This document shows, one piece after another, positions 7,787 through 16,540 of a stretch of 64,000 bases of DNA. Position numbers and translations under genes: made by a program. Each line of letters starts with the position of its first letter. Positions within the stretch are counted from its first letter, which is position 1. Source of the DNA: Pseudohalioglobus sediminis. Lineage in GTDB: Bacteria > Pseudomonadota > Gammaproteobacteria > Pseudomonadales > Halieaceae. Below the pieces are notes generated by a model. It made no database searches, was not told where the DNA came from, and was given only the letters and a program-made list of their open reading frames with translations. The stretch is from assembly GCF_008370495.1 (NCBI RefSeq), contig NZ_VTUX01000001.1, positions 620,001 to 684,000 on the forward strand. Direction: 5' to 3'.

Positions 7787-10700
7787 TCAATCACCGGAGT
7801 CATCGCCCCTCGTGCGTGCGCGGCGGTGCCAGAGCAGGTAAGTCACCGGCAGTACCAGCAGTGTGAGCAGCACGGCGGTAACCATACCGCCCACCACGGG
7901 AGCGGCCAGACGACTCATCACCTCGGACCCCGTCCCGCTGCCCAGCAGCACCGGCAGCAGACCGATAATAGTCGCGCTGGCGGTCATCACCACGGGCCTG
8001 ACCCGCTTGCTGGCCCCCTCGACAATGGCCGACGCCAGGTCACCGGTGTCGTCGTCGAACGAGGCTGCCGCCTGCTCCAGGTAGACCAGCATGATGACCC
8101 CGGTTTCCACGGCCACCCCGGCCAGGGCGATCATGCCCACCCCGGCGGCCACCGACAGATTGTAGCCCAGGATATACATCAGCCAGAGACTGCCGACGAG
8201 CGCCAGGGGCAGTGAAGCCACCAGTAGCAACACCGGTTCCCAGCGCCGAAAAGCCAGATATAAAAGCACCACGATAATCATCAGCGTTAGCGGCACCACG
8301 TAGGCCAGGCGCTGCTTGGCACGTTCCATATACTCAAACTGGCCGGACCAGGCGATGGAGTAGCCCGGGGGTAACTCGACCTGCCGCGCCACGGCCGCCC
8401 TGGCGCTGTCTACGTAGCGCCCCAGGTCGACCCCGTCGATATCCACGAAGGTCCAGCCGTTGATACGCGCGTTTTCACTCTTGATCCCCGGCGGACCTGA
8501 CTCCACACGTATGTCGGCCACATCACCCAGGGCCAGCCGCGCACCTGCGGGCGTCACGATGGGCAACAGTGCCAGTTGCTCGGGTGAATCCCGGTACTGA
8601 TGCGGATACCGCAGGTTGACCGGGTAGCGTTCCAGCCCCTCGATGGTGTTGGTCACATTCATGCCGCCCACGGCCATCGCCACCACCTGCTGCACATCCG
8701 CTACACTGAGGCCGTAGCGGGCCGCACGCACGCGCTCTATGTCAACCACGATATAGCGCCCACCCGCCACGCGCTCTGAGTAGACCGAGGCCGTGCCCGG
8801 CACAGCGGCCAGCACCTCCTCCAGGCGCTGGCCGATGCCTTCAATCACCGCCAGGTCGGGGCCCGCCACTTTCACGCCCACCGGGGTCTTGATCCCGGTG
8901 GCGAGCATATCGATACGCGTCTTGATCGGCATCACCCAGGCATTGGTGAGCCCGGGCACCTGCACACGCTGCTCCAGTTCCCGTCGCAGTTCCTCGGGGC
9001 CGATACCGTCGCGCCACTGGTCGCGGGGCTTGAATTGTATGAACGTCTCGATCATGGTCAGCGGCGCCGGGTCCGTGGCGGTCTCGGCGCGCCCGACCTT
9101 GCCAAATACGCTCTCCACTTCCGGCACCGTGCGAATCAGCTTGTTGGTCTGCTGCAGCAGCTCGCGCGCCTTGCCTATGGATATACCGGGATAGGTGGTG
9201 GGCATATACATCAGGTCACCCTCGTCCAGTGGTGGAATGAACTCACTGCCGATGCGCGACAGCGGCCACAGCCCACTGAGCAGCGCCAGCACGGCAAGTG
9301 CCAGGGTCAGCCGCGGTGCCCGCAGTGCAGCCTCAAGGGTGGGTCGGAACACGGCCAGCAAGGCCCGACTGCCGGGATTGTCCCGCTCGGAGCGAATACG
9401 GCCGCGGATGAAGTAGCCCATCAACACCGGCACCAGGGTGACCGCCAGGGCTGCCGCCGAGGCCATGGCGTAGGTCTTGGTGAAGGCCAGCGGCGAAAAC
9501 ATGCGCCCCTCCTGGGCCTGCAAGGTGAACACCGGCAGGAAGCTGACGGTAATAATCAACAGGCTGAAAAACAGTGCCGGCCCCACCTCCACCGCCGCCT
9601 CGGAGACGATCGCCCAGCGGTCGCGCTCGGCAGCGCCGGGGCGTTCGAGGTGTCGATGCAGGTTTTCTACCATGACGATCGCGCCGTCGATCATCGCGCC
9701 GATGGCAATGGCAATGCCGCCCAGGGACATGATATTGGCGTTCAGCCCCTGCAGGTGCATGACCACGAAAGCGGCGAGAATGCCGATGGGCAGGCTCACG
9801 ATCGCGACCAGCGAACTGCGCACATGGAACAGGAACAGCAGGCAGATCAGCGCAACCAGCAGCAGTTCCTCCCCTACTTTTCGCCACAGGTTGGCCACGG
9901 CGCGGTCGATCAGGCCCGAGCGGTCGTACACCGTGACCACCTCCACGCCTGCGGGCAGGCTGGCCCTGAGCTGGGCCAGTCGCTGGCGAACGCCATCGAT
10001 AGTCTGGCGCGCATTCTCACCGTAGCGCATGACGACAATCCCACCGACAGCCTCGCCCTCGCCATTCAGGTCGGCGACGCCGCGGCGCATTTGCGGGCCC
10101 GTGGTGATGTCGGCAATATCACCGAGTAGCAGCGGCGTACCCTGCGCGTTAGCCCCCAGGGTCACGCTGGACAGATCGTCGAGACCGCGCAGGTAGCCAG
10201 ACGTGCGCACCATATACTCGGCCTCGGCCATCTCGATCACGGAGGCACCGACCTCCTGGTTGGCCCTGCGAATGGCCGCGGCCACCTGTGCAAGTGGCAA
10301 GCCATAGGCGCGCAAGCGGTCGGGGTTCACTCGCACCTGGTACTGCCGCACCATGCCGCCGACCGTGGCGACCTCTGCAACACCGGGCACCGATTGCAGT
10401 TCGTATTTCAGAAACCAGTCCTGCAGGCTGCGCAGTTCACTGAGGTCGTGTCGGCCACTGCGATCGACCAGGGAGTAAATGTACACCCAGCCCACCCCGG
10501 TCGCGTCGGGCCCCAGTTGCGGCCGCGCGCTCTCGGGCAGCGATGGCGCCACCTGGCTCAGGTACTCCAATACCCTGGAGCGGGCCCAGTACATATCGGT
10601 ATCGTCATCGAAGATGACGTAGACATAGGAATCACCGAAAAACGAGAAACCGCGCACCGTGACGGCGCCCGGCACGGACAACATGGCCGTGGTCAGCGGA

Positions 10701-10900
10701 TAGGTCACCTGGTCCTCCACGACCTGCGGCGCCTGCCCGGGATAGCTGGTTTTCACGATCACCTGCACATCCGAAAGGTCCGGAATTGCATCCACCGGTG
10801 TGTGACGCACCGAGTAGAGTCCGGCGGCCACCAGCACCAGCGTGGCCAGCAGGACCAGAAAGCGGTTGTGGATCGACCAGCGTATGAGGCCGGCTATCAT
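7787..10900 (-). CDS. cusA: heavy-metal efflux RND pump, CusA/CzcA family
   Basis: 1037-residue inner-membrane RND transporter with 12 membrane segments and two large periplasmic loops, the normal size for heavy-metal efflux (HME) members. It begins MIAGLIRWSIHNRFLVLLA. The TM4 motif IAIGAMIDGAIVMVENLHRH is close to the copper/silver (CusA) signature, differing by Gly in place of the usual Ala after Asp. The second half has ALAGVAVETGVIMLVYLEQA, also CusA-like. The pump exports monovalent copper or silver from periplasm and cytoplasm through CusB and CusC using the proton gradient. Its ATG overlaps the cusB stop by four bases. Copper specificity rests on the TM4 motif, the CusB N-terminal motif and the CueR-type promoter upstream; it has not been shown. 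Confidence 0.93.
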   Translation of the reverse strand: MIAGLIRWSIHNRFLVLLATLVLVAAGLYSVRHTPVDAIPDLSDVQVIVKTSYPGQAPQVVEDQVTYPLTTAMLSVPGAVTVRGFSFFGDSYVYVIFDDDTDMYWARSRVLEYLSQVAPSLPESARPQLGPDATGVGWVYIYSLVDRSGRHDLSELRSLQDWFLKYELQSVPGVAEVATVGGMVRQYQVRVNPDRLRAYGLPLAQVAAAIRRANQEVGASVIEMAEAEYMVRTSGYLRGLDDLSSVTLGANAQGTPLLLGDIADITTGPQMRRGVADLNGEGEAVGGIVVMRYGENARQTIDGVRQRLAQLRASLPAGVEVVTVYDRSGLIDRAVANLWRKVGEELLLVALICLLFLFHVRSSLVAIVSLPIGILAAFVVMHLQGLNANIMSLGGIAIAIGAMIDGAIVMVENLHRHLERPGAAERDRWAIVSEAAVEVGPALFFSLLIITVSFLPVFTLQAQEGRMFSPLAFTKTYAMASAAALAVTLVPVLMGYFIRGRIRSERDNPGSRALLAVFRPTLEAALRAPRLTLALAVLALLSGLWPLSRIGSEFIPPLDEGDLMYMPTTYPGISIGKARELLQQTNKLIRTVPEVESVFGKVGRAETATDPAPLTMIETFIQFKPRDQWRDGIGPEELRRELEQRVQVPGLTNAWVMPIKTRIDMLATGIKTPVGVKVAGPDLAVIEGIGQRLEEVLAAVPGTASVYSERVAGGRYIVVDIERVRAARYGLSVADVQQVVAMAVGGMNVTNTIEGLERYPVNLRYPHQYRDSPEQLALLPIVTPAGARLALGDVADIRVESGPPGIKSENARINGWTFVDIDGVDLGRYVDSARAAVARQVELPPGYSIAWSGQFEYMERAKQRLAYVVPLTLMIIVVLLYLAFRRWEPVLLLVASLPLALVGSLWLMYILGYNLSVAAGVGMIALAGVAVETGVIMLVYLEQAAASFDDDTGDLASAIVEGASKRVRPVVMTASATIIGLLPVLLGSGTGSEVMSRLAAPVVGGMVTAVLLTLLVLPVTYLLWHRRARTRGDDSGD

Positions 10901-12387
10901 GGCTCACCCTCCCCGGCTTCGTGAACACGGGTCAGCACAAACTCGCCATCCTCAATCACGAAGGTGAATTCCACCTCGCCACCCTGTGGCAGGCGGGCGA
11001 GATCAACCGCAGCGTCGACGATGAAGGTCACCCGCGCGGGGGGCCGACGCCACTTGGCGATCGCACCACGATCGATGGTCACCAACCGCCGGTCAGCCGC
11101 CATCTCGACCACGGTGCCCGAGACCCGGGCGCTCTGGGGTGGCTTTTGCGGCGCATCCCCCATGCGCTGCAGCGCCGCCTGGCGACTCGACTCGGAATCG
11201 ATCAGGAACTGCGCTGAGGTCACCACTCGATCTCCCGCGTCCAGCCCGGAAAGCACTTCGTAGTGGCGCGCGCCCAGGCGGCCCAGCCTGACCGGCACGG
11301 AGCGGTAGCGGCCGCCGCCCAGGTCCCGCACGACCCGGTCGCGATCCCCAAGGCGAATTACCGCCTCGCGGGGCACCAGCAGGGTCGGCGTGCCCGGGTC
11401 GGTTTCGATCACCACCTGGGCGAACATATTGGGCCGCAGCTCCCGCTGTGGATTGGGAAAGCGCAGCCGCACGCGCAGCGTGCGCGTGCCCTCGTCCAGT
11501 GACGGGTACAGGTAGTCCACCCGCCCGCGCCACCGACGCCCCGGCAGGAAATCCAGTGTCATGGTCACCGGTTGCCCGACCGCCACCTGGTCAACCTGGC
11601 GCTCGAACACCTCGGCCTCCACCCAGACCTCGTCCAGGGCGCCAATCGACATCAGCGTGGTCGATGGACCGACAAAGAAGCCCTCGCGGATGTTCAGGTT
11701 GTCGATGACGCCGTCCTGGGGCGCCCGGAAAGTCACCGTCTGGCGGACCTGGCCATCGCGCTTGAGCGCCGCGATCGTTTCCGGCGCCACCTGCAGCGCG
11801 CGCAAACGGTCCTCGGCCGCCTTCAGCAGCACCGTATTACTGCGCCTCAGCGCCAGTACGAGTTCCTCCTGCGCGGCCACCAGCTGGGGCGAATACAGCT
11901 CGTATAGCGGCTGGTCCCTGCTCACCGGGTCACCGCTGGCCTTGACGAACAAACGCTCTATCCAGCCCTCCACCCTGGGGTGGATGTGGATGAGCCGGTC
12001 CTCGTCGTAACGCACGTAACCCACCGTGCGAATCTCGCCCGCCAACGGCGCCTCGCGCACTTTGACGCTGCGCACACCGAGGTTGTTCACCACTTCGGGG
12101 GCGATCGACACGGTGCCCGGCGACACGATTCCCGGCGACACGGGTCCCGCCGCGTCATTGGCATACACCGGCACCAGGTCCATCCCCATTGGCGACTTGC
12201 CCGGACCATCCCGCCGATAGCTGGGATCCATGGGGGCAACCCAATACAGCGGCTCGCCGCCACTGCCGTCGGTGTCGTGCTGGCCACCGCCATCGCCAGG
12301 CGCGTGGCCGGGCCACAGCCACACCGCGCCGCCCCCGATTGCCGCCCCAACGGCCAGCACGGCGAATTGCTTCACGAAAATGTTCAT
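10897..12387 (-). CDS. cusB: efflux RND periplasmic adaptor CusB with a degenerate CusF-like domain
   Basis: 496-residue membrane-fusion protein. After an N-terminal membrane anchor (residues 1-25) comes the heavy-metal-binding segment YWVAPMDPSYRRDGPGKSP followed by MGMDLVPVY. This matches the methionine-type motif of CusB rather than the cysteine-type motif of zinc adaptors. Then follow barrel-sandwich hybrid (lipoyl), helical hairpin and beta-barrel domains (about 80-400). The last 70 residues are homologous to the periplasmic copper chaperone CusF (SGTVVEMAADRRLVTIDRG through EVEFTFVIEDGEFVLTRV), but where CusF has WPAMTM this protein has RPPARV, and the usual His of IDHG is Arg. The fused chaperone domain should therefore not bind copper in the CusF way. 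Four-base overlaps join it to cusC and cusA. Confidence 0.93.
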   Translation of the reverse strand: MNIFVKQFAVLAVGAAIGGGAVWLWPGHAPGDGGGQHDTDGSGGEPLYWVAPMDPSYRRDGPGKSPMGMDLVPVYANDAAGPVSPGIVSPGTVSIAPEVVNNLGVRSVKVREAPLAGEIRTVGYVRYDEDRLIHIHPRVEGWIERLFVKASGDPVSRDQPLYELYSPQLVAAQEELVLALRRSNTVLLKAAEDRLRALQVAPETIAALKRDGQVRQTVTFRAPQDGVIDNLNIREGFFVGPSTTLMSIGALDEVWVEAEVFERQVDQVAVGQPVTMTLDFLPGRRWRGRVDYLYPSLDEGTRTLRVRLRFPNPQRELRPNMFAQVVIETDPGTPTLLVPREAVIRLGDRDRVVRDLGGGRYRSVPVRLGRLGARHYEVLSGLDAGDRVVTSAQFLIDSESSRQAALQRMGDAPQKPPQSARVSGTVVEMAADRRLVTIDRGAIAKWRRPPARVTFIVDAAVDLARLPQGGEVEFTFVIEDGEFVLTRVHEAGEGEP

Positions 12388-13697
12388 GTCTCCGCTCCTG
12401 CGCCAGCCATCAGGTAATTGAGCTGACTGATACTCATCAACCTCTGCACCTCGATGTCCAGAGCCTCGATATTGGCATTGAGTTCGGCGATGCGGGCGCG
12501 CACCACCTCCGCGAAGTCACCGTCATCGTTGGTGTATGCCGAAAGGGATGCCTCGGCCTGCTCGCGCATCTCGCGCAGTAAGCGCCCCCGGTAAAGCTGC
12601 CGGCGCTCCTCCAGTACGGCCAGGCGCTTGCGCTCGGTCTCGAAGCTGGCGTAGAGGCGTCGCAACAACAGGGTTCGCTCCGTGCGCAGGGCCTCGGTCG
12701 ACGCGACCGCGGAGCGCACGTTCTGGTCCTGGCGCTTTTCAGTGAACAGCGGCATGTCCAGAGCAAGCCCTACGGAAAAGAAATCCGCGCGGTCCCCGTG
12801 CAGCGGGTCGTCGTCGCGATAGCCGTAACTGGCATCCACGCGCCACTGCGGTCGGTAACCCTGCTCGGCGATGGCAATCCCGGTCGCGCTGGCCGCTACC
12901 CGCGCGTCGACAGCGAGCACCGACGGGTGGCCACTCAGCAGTCGCCCCAGGCTGTTCGCATCCAGCGACTCGGGCTTGATCGCCCCCTCGGGCAGCGCGA
13001 TGTCCGGGCGCTCGGCCATCGCAAAACTCAACGCCGGACCCTGCTCGAGCGGCGACACCCACTGCAGCAGGCGCGACAGCGAGATTTGCTGCTGTTCATT
13101 CAGGCGCGAGAGCCGTTCGTCCAGACGCGTCAATTCCAGTTGCGCGCGTATGAGGTCCTGCTGCCGGGTGCGACCCAGGGCCGATGTATAACTGGCCTCG
13201 ACCACCTCCAGCAGTTGCTCGAACAGGTCACGGTCGCGCTCGATAAGCGCAATGGACGCGCTGGCCCTGTACGCCAGCAACCACTCACGGGTGACCTCCA
13301 GCGCAATCCGCGCCCGACGGTCAGCGCGCTGGTGAGGCTGCGCTGAGCCCAGGTGCCGGAATCTTTCGGCACTCAACGCCCGACTGTCGCCGCGTGGAAA
13401 AACCTGCGACACACCCACCTTGAACTGGGTCATGGGTTCCTGGTCGAAATCTAAAGTGTCTGTGGGCAGGTTGGCGAAGCCCACACTGAGCATCGGATCC
13501 GGCAGGCTCGATGACGCGGTGCCATTCGCAAGCAGCGCCCGTTCGCGCAGTTCGCTACCGGCAAGCCAGGGGTCCTGCGACTGGGCACTGGCGATTGCAG
13601 CCGACAGCTCCAGCGCCGCCTGGGCGGGCGCCAGCGGCAAGGTGCCGATGGCGGCGCCGAGCGCTATGCGGCGCAGCAGCACAAAAAAAGTCTTCAT
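12384..13697 (-). CDS. cusC: TolC-family outer-membrane channel of the copper efflux pump
   Basis: 437-residue outer-membrane efflux protein with a signal peptide (MKTFFVLLRRIALGAAIGT, cut near AQAA). Two internally repeated halves of long amphipathic helices with coiled-coil character (about 30-230 and 240-430) are typical of the TolC fold; SSLPDPMLSVGFANLP is a common segment of the metal-efflux branch. Together with cusB and cusA it should form the trans-envelope channel. It is 120 to 500 bases downstream of the CopL-like gene and the CueR-type promoter, on the same strand, so it is likely cotranscribed. No lipid-attachment Cys is seen at the mature N-terminus, unlike E. coli CusC. Confidence 0.9.
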   Translation of the reverse strand: MKTFFVLLRRIALGAAIGTLPLAPAQAALELSAAIASAQSQDPWLAGSELRERALLANGTASSSLPDPMLSVGFANLPTDTLDFDQEPMTQFKVGVSQVFPRGDSRALSAERFRHLGSAQPHQRADRRARIALEVTREWLLAYRASASIALIERDRDLFEQLLEVVEASYTSALGRTRQQDLIRAQLELTRLDERLSRLNEQQQISLSRLLQWVSPLEQGPALSFAMAERPDIALPEGAIKPESLDANSLGRLLSGHPSVLAVDARVAASATGIAIAEQGYRPQWRVDASYGYRDDDPLHGDRADFFSVGLALDMPLFTEKRQDQNVRSAVASTEALRTERTLLLRRLYASFETERKRLAVLEERRQLYRGRLLREMREQAEASLSAYTNDDGDFAEVVRARIAELNANIEALDIEVQRLMSISQLNYLMAGAGAET

Positions 13698-13817
13698 GTT
13701 TTACCGTCCTCTACAGGGCATGCCGCGCCGTCAAAACACGAAGGCAGTGACAATTACCCGGGGAAAATTAGCCTTGCAGTGCGCGCGCGTGAGTACGGCG
13801 GGCGCACCTGTCCTGTG

Positions 13818-14195
13818 TCAGGCCAGGGCCGGGGGACGATAGGGAGTGGAAAGCGTGCCGGTGAGGTGTGGCGAGGGTGCCGCAGTCAGTTCCGGGCGCA
13901 ATGGCTGCCCGGCCACCGCCAGTGCGGTCTGCAGAAGTGCCACCAGGGAAACACAGCCGCCCTGGCTGCAGTAGCCGCCGTCACAGCAGCTTGTTGCCGT
14001 GGCGCTGTCGTCGACAGCGTGTCCGGCGTGAAGCGTCTCAGCCGCAGTGGCGGCATCATGGTGGGCATGGTGAGACATCTCTGGCTGATTCACCGGAGTT
14101 GATGTCGTGCACGGCATGGATACACCCGTGACGCCCTGCAAGCACAGGGTCAAAGCACAAATCAGCGCCAGTGATTTCACTGCGATCCGGGACAC
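13818..14195 (-). CDS. small Cys/His-rich exported protein, CopL/DUF2946-like
   Basis: About 125 residues with a signal peptide (VKSLALICALTLCLQGVTG). The mature part is rich in metal-ligand residues: MSHHAHHDAATAAETLHAGH, then SCCDGGYCSQGGC, and the end PYRPPALA resembles DUF2946/CopL proteins, which accompany copper-resistance operons in xanthomonads and pseudomonads. The ATG at 14228 cannot be the start, since it falls inside the -10 box of the CueR-type promoter (14224-14229). The GTG at 14195, preceded by GGAAG at good spacing, is preferred. A GTG at 14180 is the other option. A periplasmic copper-binding or sensing role is inferred from composition and the cus genes that follow. Confidence 0.72.
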   Translation of the reverse strand: MSRIAVKSLALICALTLCLQGVTGVSMPCTTSTPVNQPEMSHHAHHDAATAAETLHAGHAVDDSATATSCCDGGYCSQGGCVSLVALLQTALAVAGQPLRPELTAAPSPHLTGTLSTPYRPPALA

Positions 14196-14223
14196 TCGAA
14201 GCTTCCAGTGATACGACTCTTCA

Positions 14224-14254
14224 AGCATACACCCTGCAGTTGGGTGCAGGTCAA
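14224..14254 (-). promoter_or_regulatory. CueR/MerR-type copper-responsive promoter
   Basis: Reading the minus strand, the -35 box TTGACC (14249-14254) and the -10 box TATGCT (14224-14229) are separated by 19 bases, the overlong spacer characteristic of promoters activated by MerR-family regulators. The spacer holds the dyad ACCTGCAC / GTGCAGGT-like arms (ACC TGCACCC AAC TGCAGGGT). It closely parallels the E. coli copA promoter bound by CueR. No cueR gene is in the window, so the regulator would act from elsewhere. This is sequence reading plus known family rules. Confidence 0.82.
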
Positions 14255-14268
14255 GTTCAGGCAGGCAT

Positions 14269-14296
14269 AAAAAAAGGGCGGGTAAAAACCCGCCCT
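14269..14296 (-). terminator. rho-independent terminator of aceA
   Basis: On the minus strand, 22 bases after the aceA stop, GGGCGGGT and ACCCGCCC form an eight-pair stem with a four-base loop, followed at once by seven T residues (A run at 14269-14275 on the plus strand). Confidence 0.9.
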
Positions 14297-14317
14297 TCCT
14301 GTTTACACCTAGTGAAC

Positions 14318-15913
14318 TCAGCCGAACTGGTTCATGGTGTTGTCTTTACCACCGGCCTTCAGCGCGGCTTCACCGGCGAAGTATTCCTTGTGGTCGTCAC
14401 CCATGTCAGAGCCCGCCATGTTCTGGTGCTTGACGCAGGCGATACCCTGGCGGATTTCCTTGCGCTGAACACCTTCTACGTAGCCCAGCATGCCGGCATC
14501 ACCGAAGTACTCCTTGGCCAGGTTGTCAGTAGACAGGGCCGCGGTGTGGTAAGTCGGCAGGGTGATCAGGTGGTGGAAGATACCCGCTTCGCGCGCAGCG
14601 TCAGCCTGGAAGGTGCGAATGCGGTTGTCCGCCTCGGCAGCCAGGTCGCTCTCATCGTATTCAACGCTCATCAGGTTAGCGCGATCGTAGGCAGAAACGT
14701 CCTTGCCTTCTTCACTCCATGCGTCGAATACCTGCTGGCGGAAGTTCAGTGTCCAGTTGAAGGACGGGCTGTTGTTGTAAACCAGCTTGGCATTGGGGAT
14801 GACTTCGCGGATGCGGTTTACCATGCCGCCGATCTGGCCGACGTGGGGCTTCTCGGTTTCGATCCACAGCAGGTCTGCACCGTTCTGCAGCGAAGTGATG
14901 CAATCCAGCACGCAGCGGTCTTCGCCTGTACCCTTGCGGAACTGGAACAGGTTGGAAGGCAGGCGCTTGGGACGCAGCAGCTTGCCGTCGCGGTTCAGTA
15001 CCACGTCGCCGTTGTTCATGTCGGCCAGGTCTACTTCTTCGCAATCCAGGAAGCTGTTGTACTGGTCGCCCAGATCGCCCGGCTCGTGAGTCACGGCGAT
15101 CTGCTTGGTCAGGCCAGCACCCAGGGAGTCGGTACGCGCCACGATGACGCCATCGTCCACGCCCAGCTCAAGGAAGGCGTAACGTACGGCGCGGATCTTG
15201 GCGAGGAAGTCTTCGTGCGGCACGGTCACTTTGCCGTCCTGGTGGCCACACTGCTTCTCGTCAGACACCTGGTTTTCGATCTGGATGGCACAGGCACCGG
15301 CTTCGATCATCTTCTTGGCCAGCAGGTAAGTCGCTTCCGCGTTACCGAAACCGGCGTCGATGTCAGCGATGATGGGTACCACGTGGGTCTGGAAGTTGTC
15401 GATCTGGTTCTGCACGTCCTGGGCCTTGACTTCGTCACCGGCTTCACGGGCATCGTCCAGGGCGCGGAACAGGCCGCCCAGCTCACGGGCATCTGCCTGG
15501 CGCAGGAAGGTGTACAACTCTTCAATCAGGCCGGGTACGGAAGTCTTCTCGTGCATGGACTGGTCAGGCAGCGGGCCGAATTCGCTGCGCAGGGCGGCAA
15601 TCATCCAGCCGGAGAGGTACAGGTACTTCTTGTTGGTGTTGCCGAAGTGCTTTTTGATGGCGATCAGCTTCTGTTGGCCAATAAAGCCGTGCCAGCAACC
15701 CAGCGACTGCGTGTATTGGCTGGTGTCAGCGTCATACTCGGCCATGTCCTTGCGCATGATGCCTGCGGTGTAGCGGGCGATATCCAGGCCGGTCTTGAAG
15801 CGGTTCTGGAGGCGCATGCGGGCGGCGTATTCGGGGCTGATAGCATCCCAGGCGCTGCCGTTCTTTTCGCGCAGCTGGGCGATATCGGAGATGTCATTCT
15901 GGTATGTGGACAT
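14318..15913 (-). CDS. aceA: isocitrate lyase
   Basis: 531 residues, the length of the Pseudomonas-type isocitrate lyase subfamily, longer than the roughly 430 of E. coli AceA. It cleaves isocitrate to glyoxylate and succinate, opening the glyoxylate shunt for growth on acetate and fatty acids. The active-site loop is DEKQCGH, where E. coli has KKCGH; QCGH with Gln is normal for this subfamily, so it should be active. IADIDAGFGNAEATYLLAKK holds metal-binding acidic residues. AGAGGTAGGA precedes the ATG. The gene has its own terminator and is monocistronic. It suits the many acyl-CoA enzymes nearby. Confidence 0.97.
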   Translation of the reverse strand: MSTYQNDISDIAQLREKNGSAWDAISPEYAARMRLQNRFKTGLDIARYTAGIMRKDMAEYDADTSQYTQSLGCWHGFIGQQKLIAIKKHFGNTNKKYLYLSGWMIAALRSEFGPLPDQSMHEKTSVPGLIEELYTFLRQADARELGGLFRALDDAREAGDEVKAQDVQNQIDNFQTHVVPIIADIDAGFGNAEATYLLAKKMIEAGACAIQIENQVSDEKQCGHQDGKVTVPHEDFLAKIRAVRYAFLELGVDDGVIVARTDSLGAGLTKQIAVTHEPGDLGDQYNSFLDCEEVDLADMNNGDVVLNRDGKLLRPKRLPSNLFQFRKGTGEDRCVLDCITSLQNGADLLWIETEKPHVGQIGGMVNRIREVIPNAKLVYNNSPSFNWTLNFRQQVFDAWSEEGKDVSAYDRANLMSVEYDESDLAAEADNRIRTFQADAAREAGIFHHLITLPTYHTAALSTDNLAKEYFGDAGMLGYVEGVQRKEIRQGIACVKHQNMAGSDMGDDHKEYFAGEAALKAGGKDNTMNQFG

Positions 15914-16092
15914 GATCCTACCTCTGATTGTGTGGGGACGAAAATGCCAGGCGACGCGGGGGTCGGCCAGTCAGTGAGGCGAATATTAGTCCTCGCGGGG
16001 GCATAAATGAAATAAATGGCAAAGATATTTGGTATTCATCAGAGCAATCCATAAATCTACCGAACTGCGCTTCCGCCGGCCCGGCGCGCGGA

Positions 16093-16200
16093 TAGCCCGG
16101 ACCTCCCGGAAACCGCAACAGCGGCTTCCTGCCAGTTTGGCCTCCCGGAGCGCCGGCCGGCCCATCCATGTGCTCGGACATTTCCAGGAGGTCCGGGCTA
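16093..16200. repeat. inverted repeat with 80-base loop
   Basis: TAGCCCGGACCTCC at 16093-16106 is a perfect inverted copy of the sequence at 16187-16200. The interior is GC-rich and itself contains short palindromes (GCGCCGGCCGGC region). The structure resembles a small dispersed extragenic element; no coding capacity is seen. Confidence 0.7.
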
Positions 16201-16278
16201 CCCACACGCCTGCAATGGCGCCTTGACCCAGCGCACAATTGGCGGGCCAGAATCGAACTTGCTGATCACTTCGATAGA

Positions 16279-16540
16279 GGCCCTGTGCCGGGGTAGGCTG
16301 CGGGAATAATCAGGCCACCGCTTTTTGCGCAGGCGCGTTCGCCGGGGTTTTCTGCCGTGGATGTCCGAGGCCGCCTAGCGGTTGCGAACAGCAACCGCTG
16401 CCGAGTTACGCGGCAGCCGGCGTAAGCGCCGGAGCTTGTGGCCGTTCCCGCGGCCTACCCCGGCGCAGGGCCGGCTCATCTAAAACCGCAGCCGCAGAAA
16501 CCTGCACCCACTCCCGCAACATACCCGGCGCAGGGCCGGC
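16279..16540. repeat. multi-hairpin repeat cluster
   Basis: A 28-base unit at 16279-16306 recurs inverted at 16445-16472 with two mismatches, and a third, partial copy in the same orientation as the second lies at about 16511-16537. Between and within them are six successive stem-loops: 16378-16398 (8 pairs, GCGGTTGC), 16399-16415 (5), 16417-16432 (6, CCGGCG), 16440-16455 (5), 16460-16474 (5) and 16525-16539 (5). The last two share the identical loop GCAGG. It lies just downstream of the acyl-CoA ligase stop, so it may end or stabilise that transcript. Confidence 0.75.

Noticed and set aside
7629-7790. Longer N-terminus for the thioredoxin lipoprotein starting with TTG at 7790
   Set aside because: The added 54 residues are Arg-rich and would put the lipoprotein signal internally.
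14318-15913. Isocitrate lyase active site reads KQCGH-like instead of KKCGH
   Set aside because: The Gln form is normal in the long Pseudomonas-type subfamily, so it is not evidence of inactivity.
14171-16006. Long plus-strand open frame (611 codons) opposite aceA
   Set aside because: It is the antisense shadow of the isocitrate lyase gene, caused by GC-rich codon use; no ribosome-binding site or recognisable protein.
16378-16474. Possible tRNA or integron attC-like site from the hairpin cluster
   Set aside because: No cloverleaf with an anticodon arm and no GTTRRRY-type core site could be found; a repeat cluster fits better.
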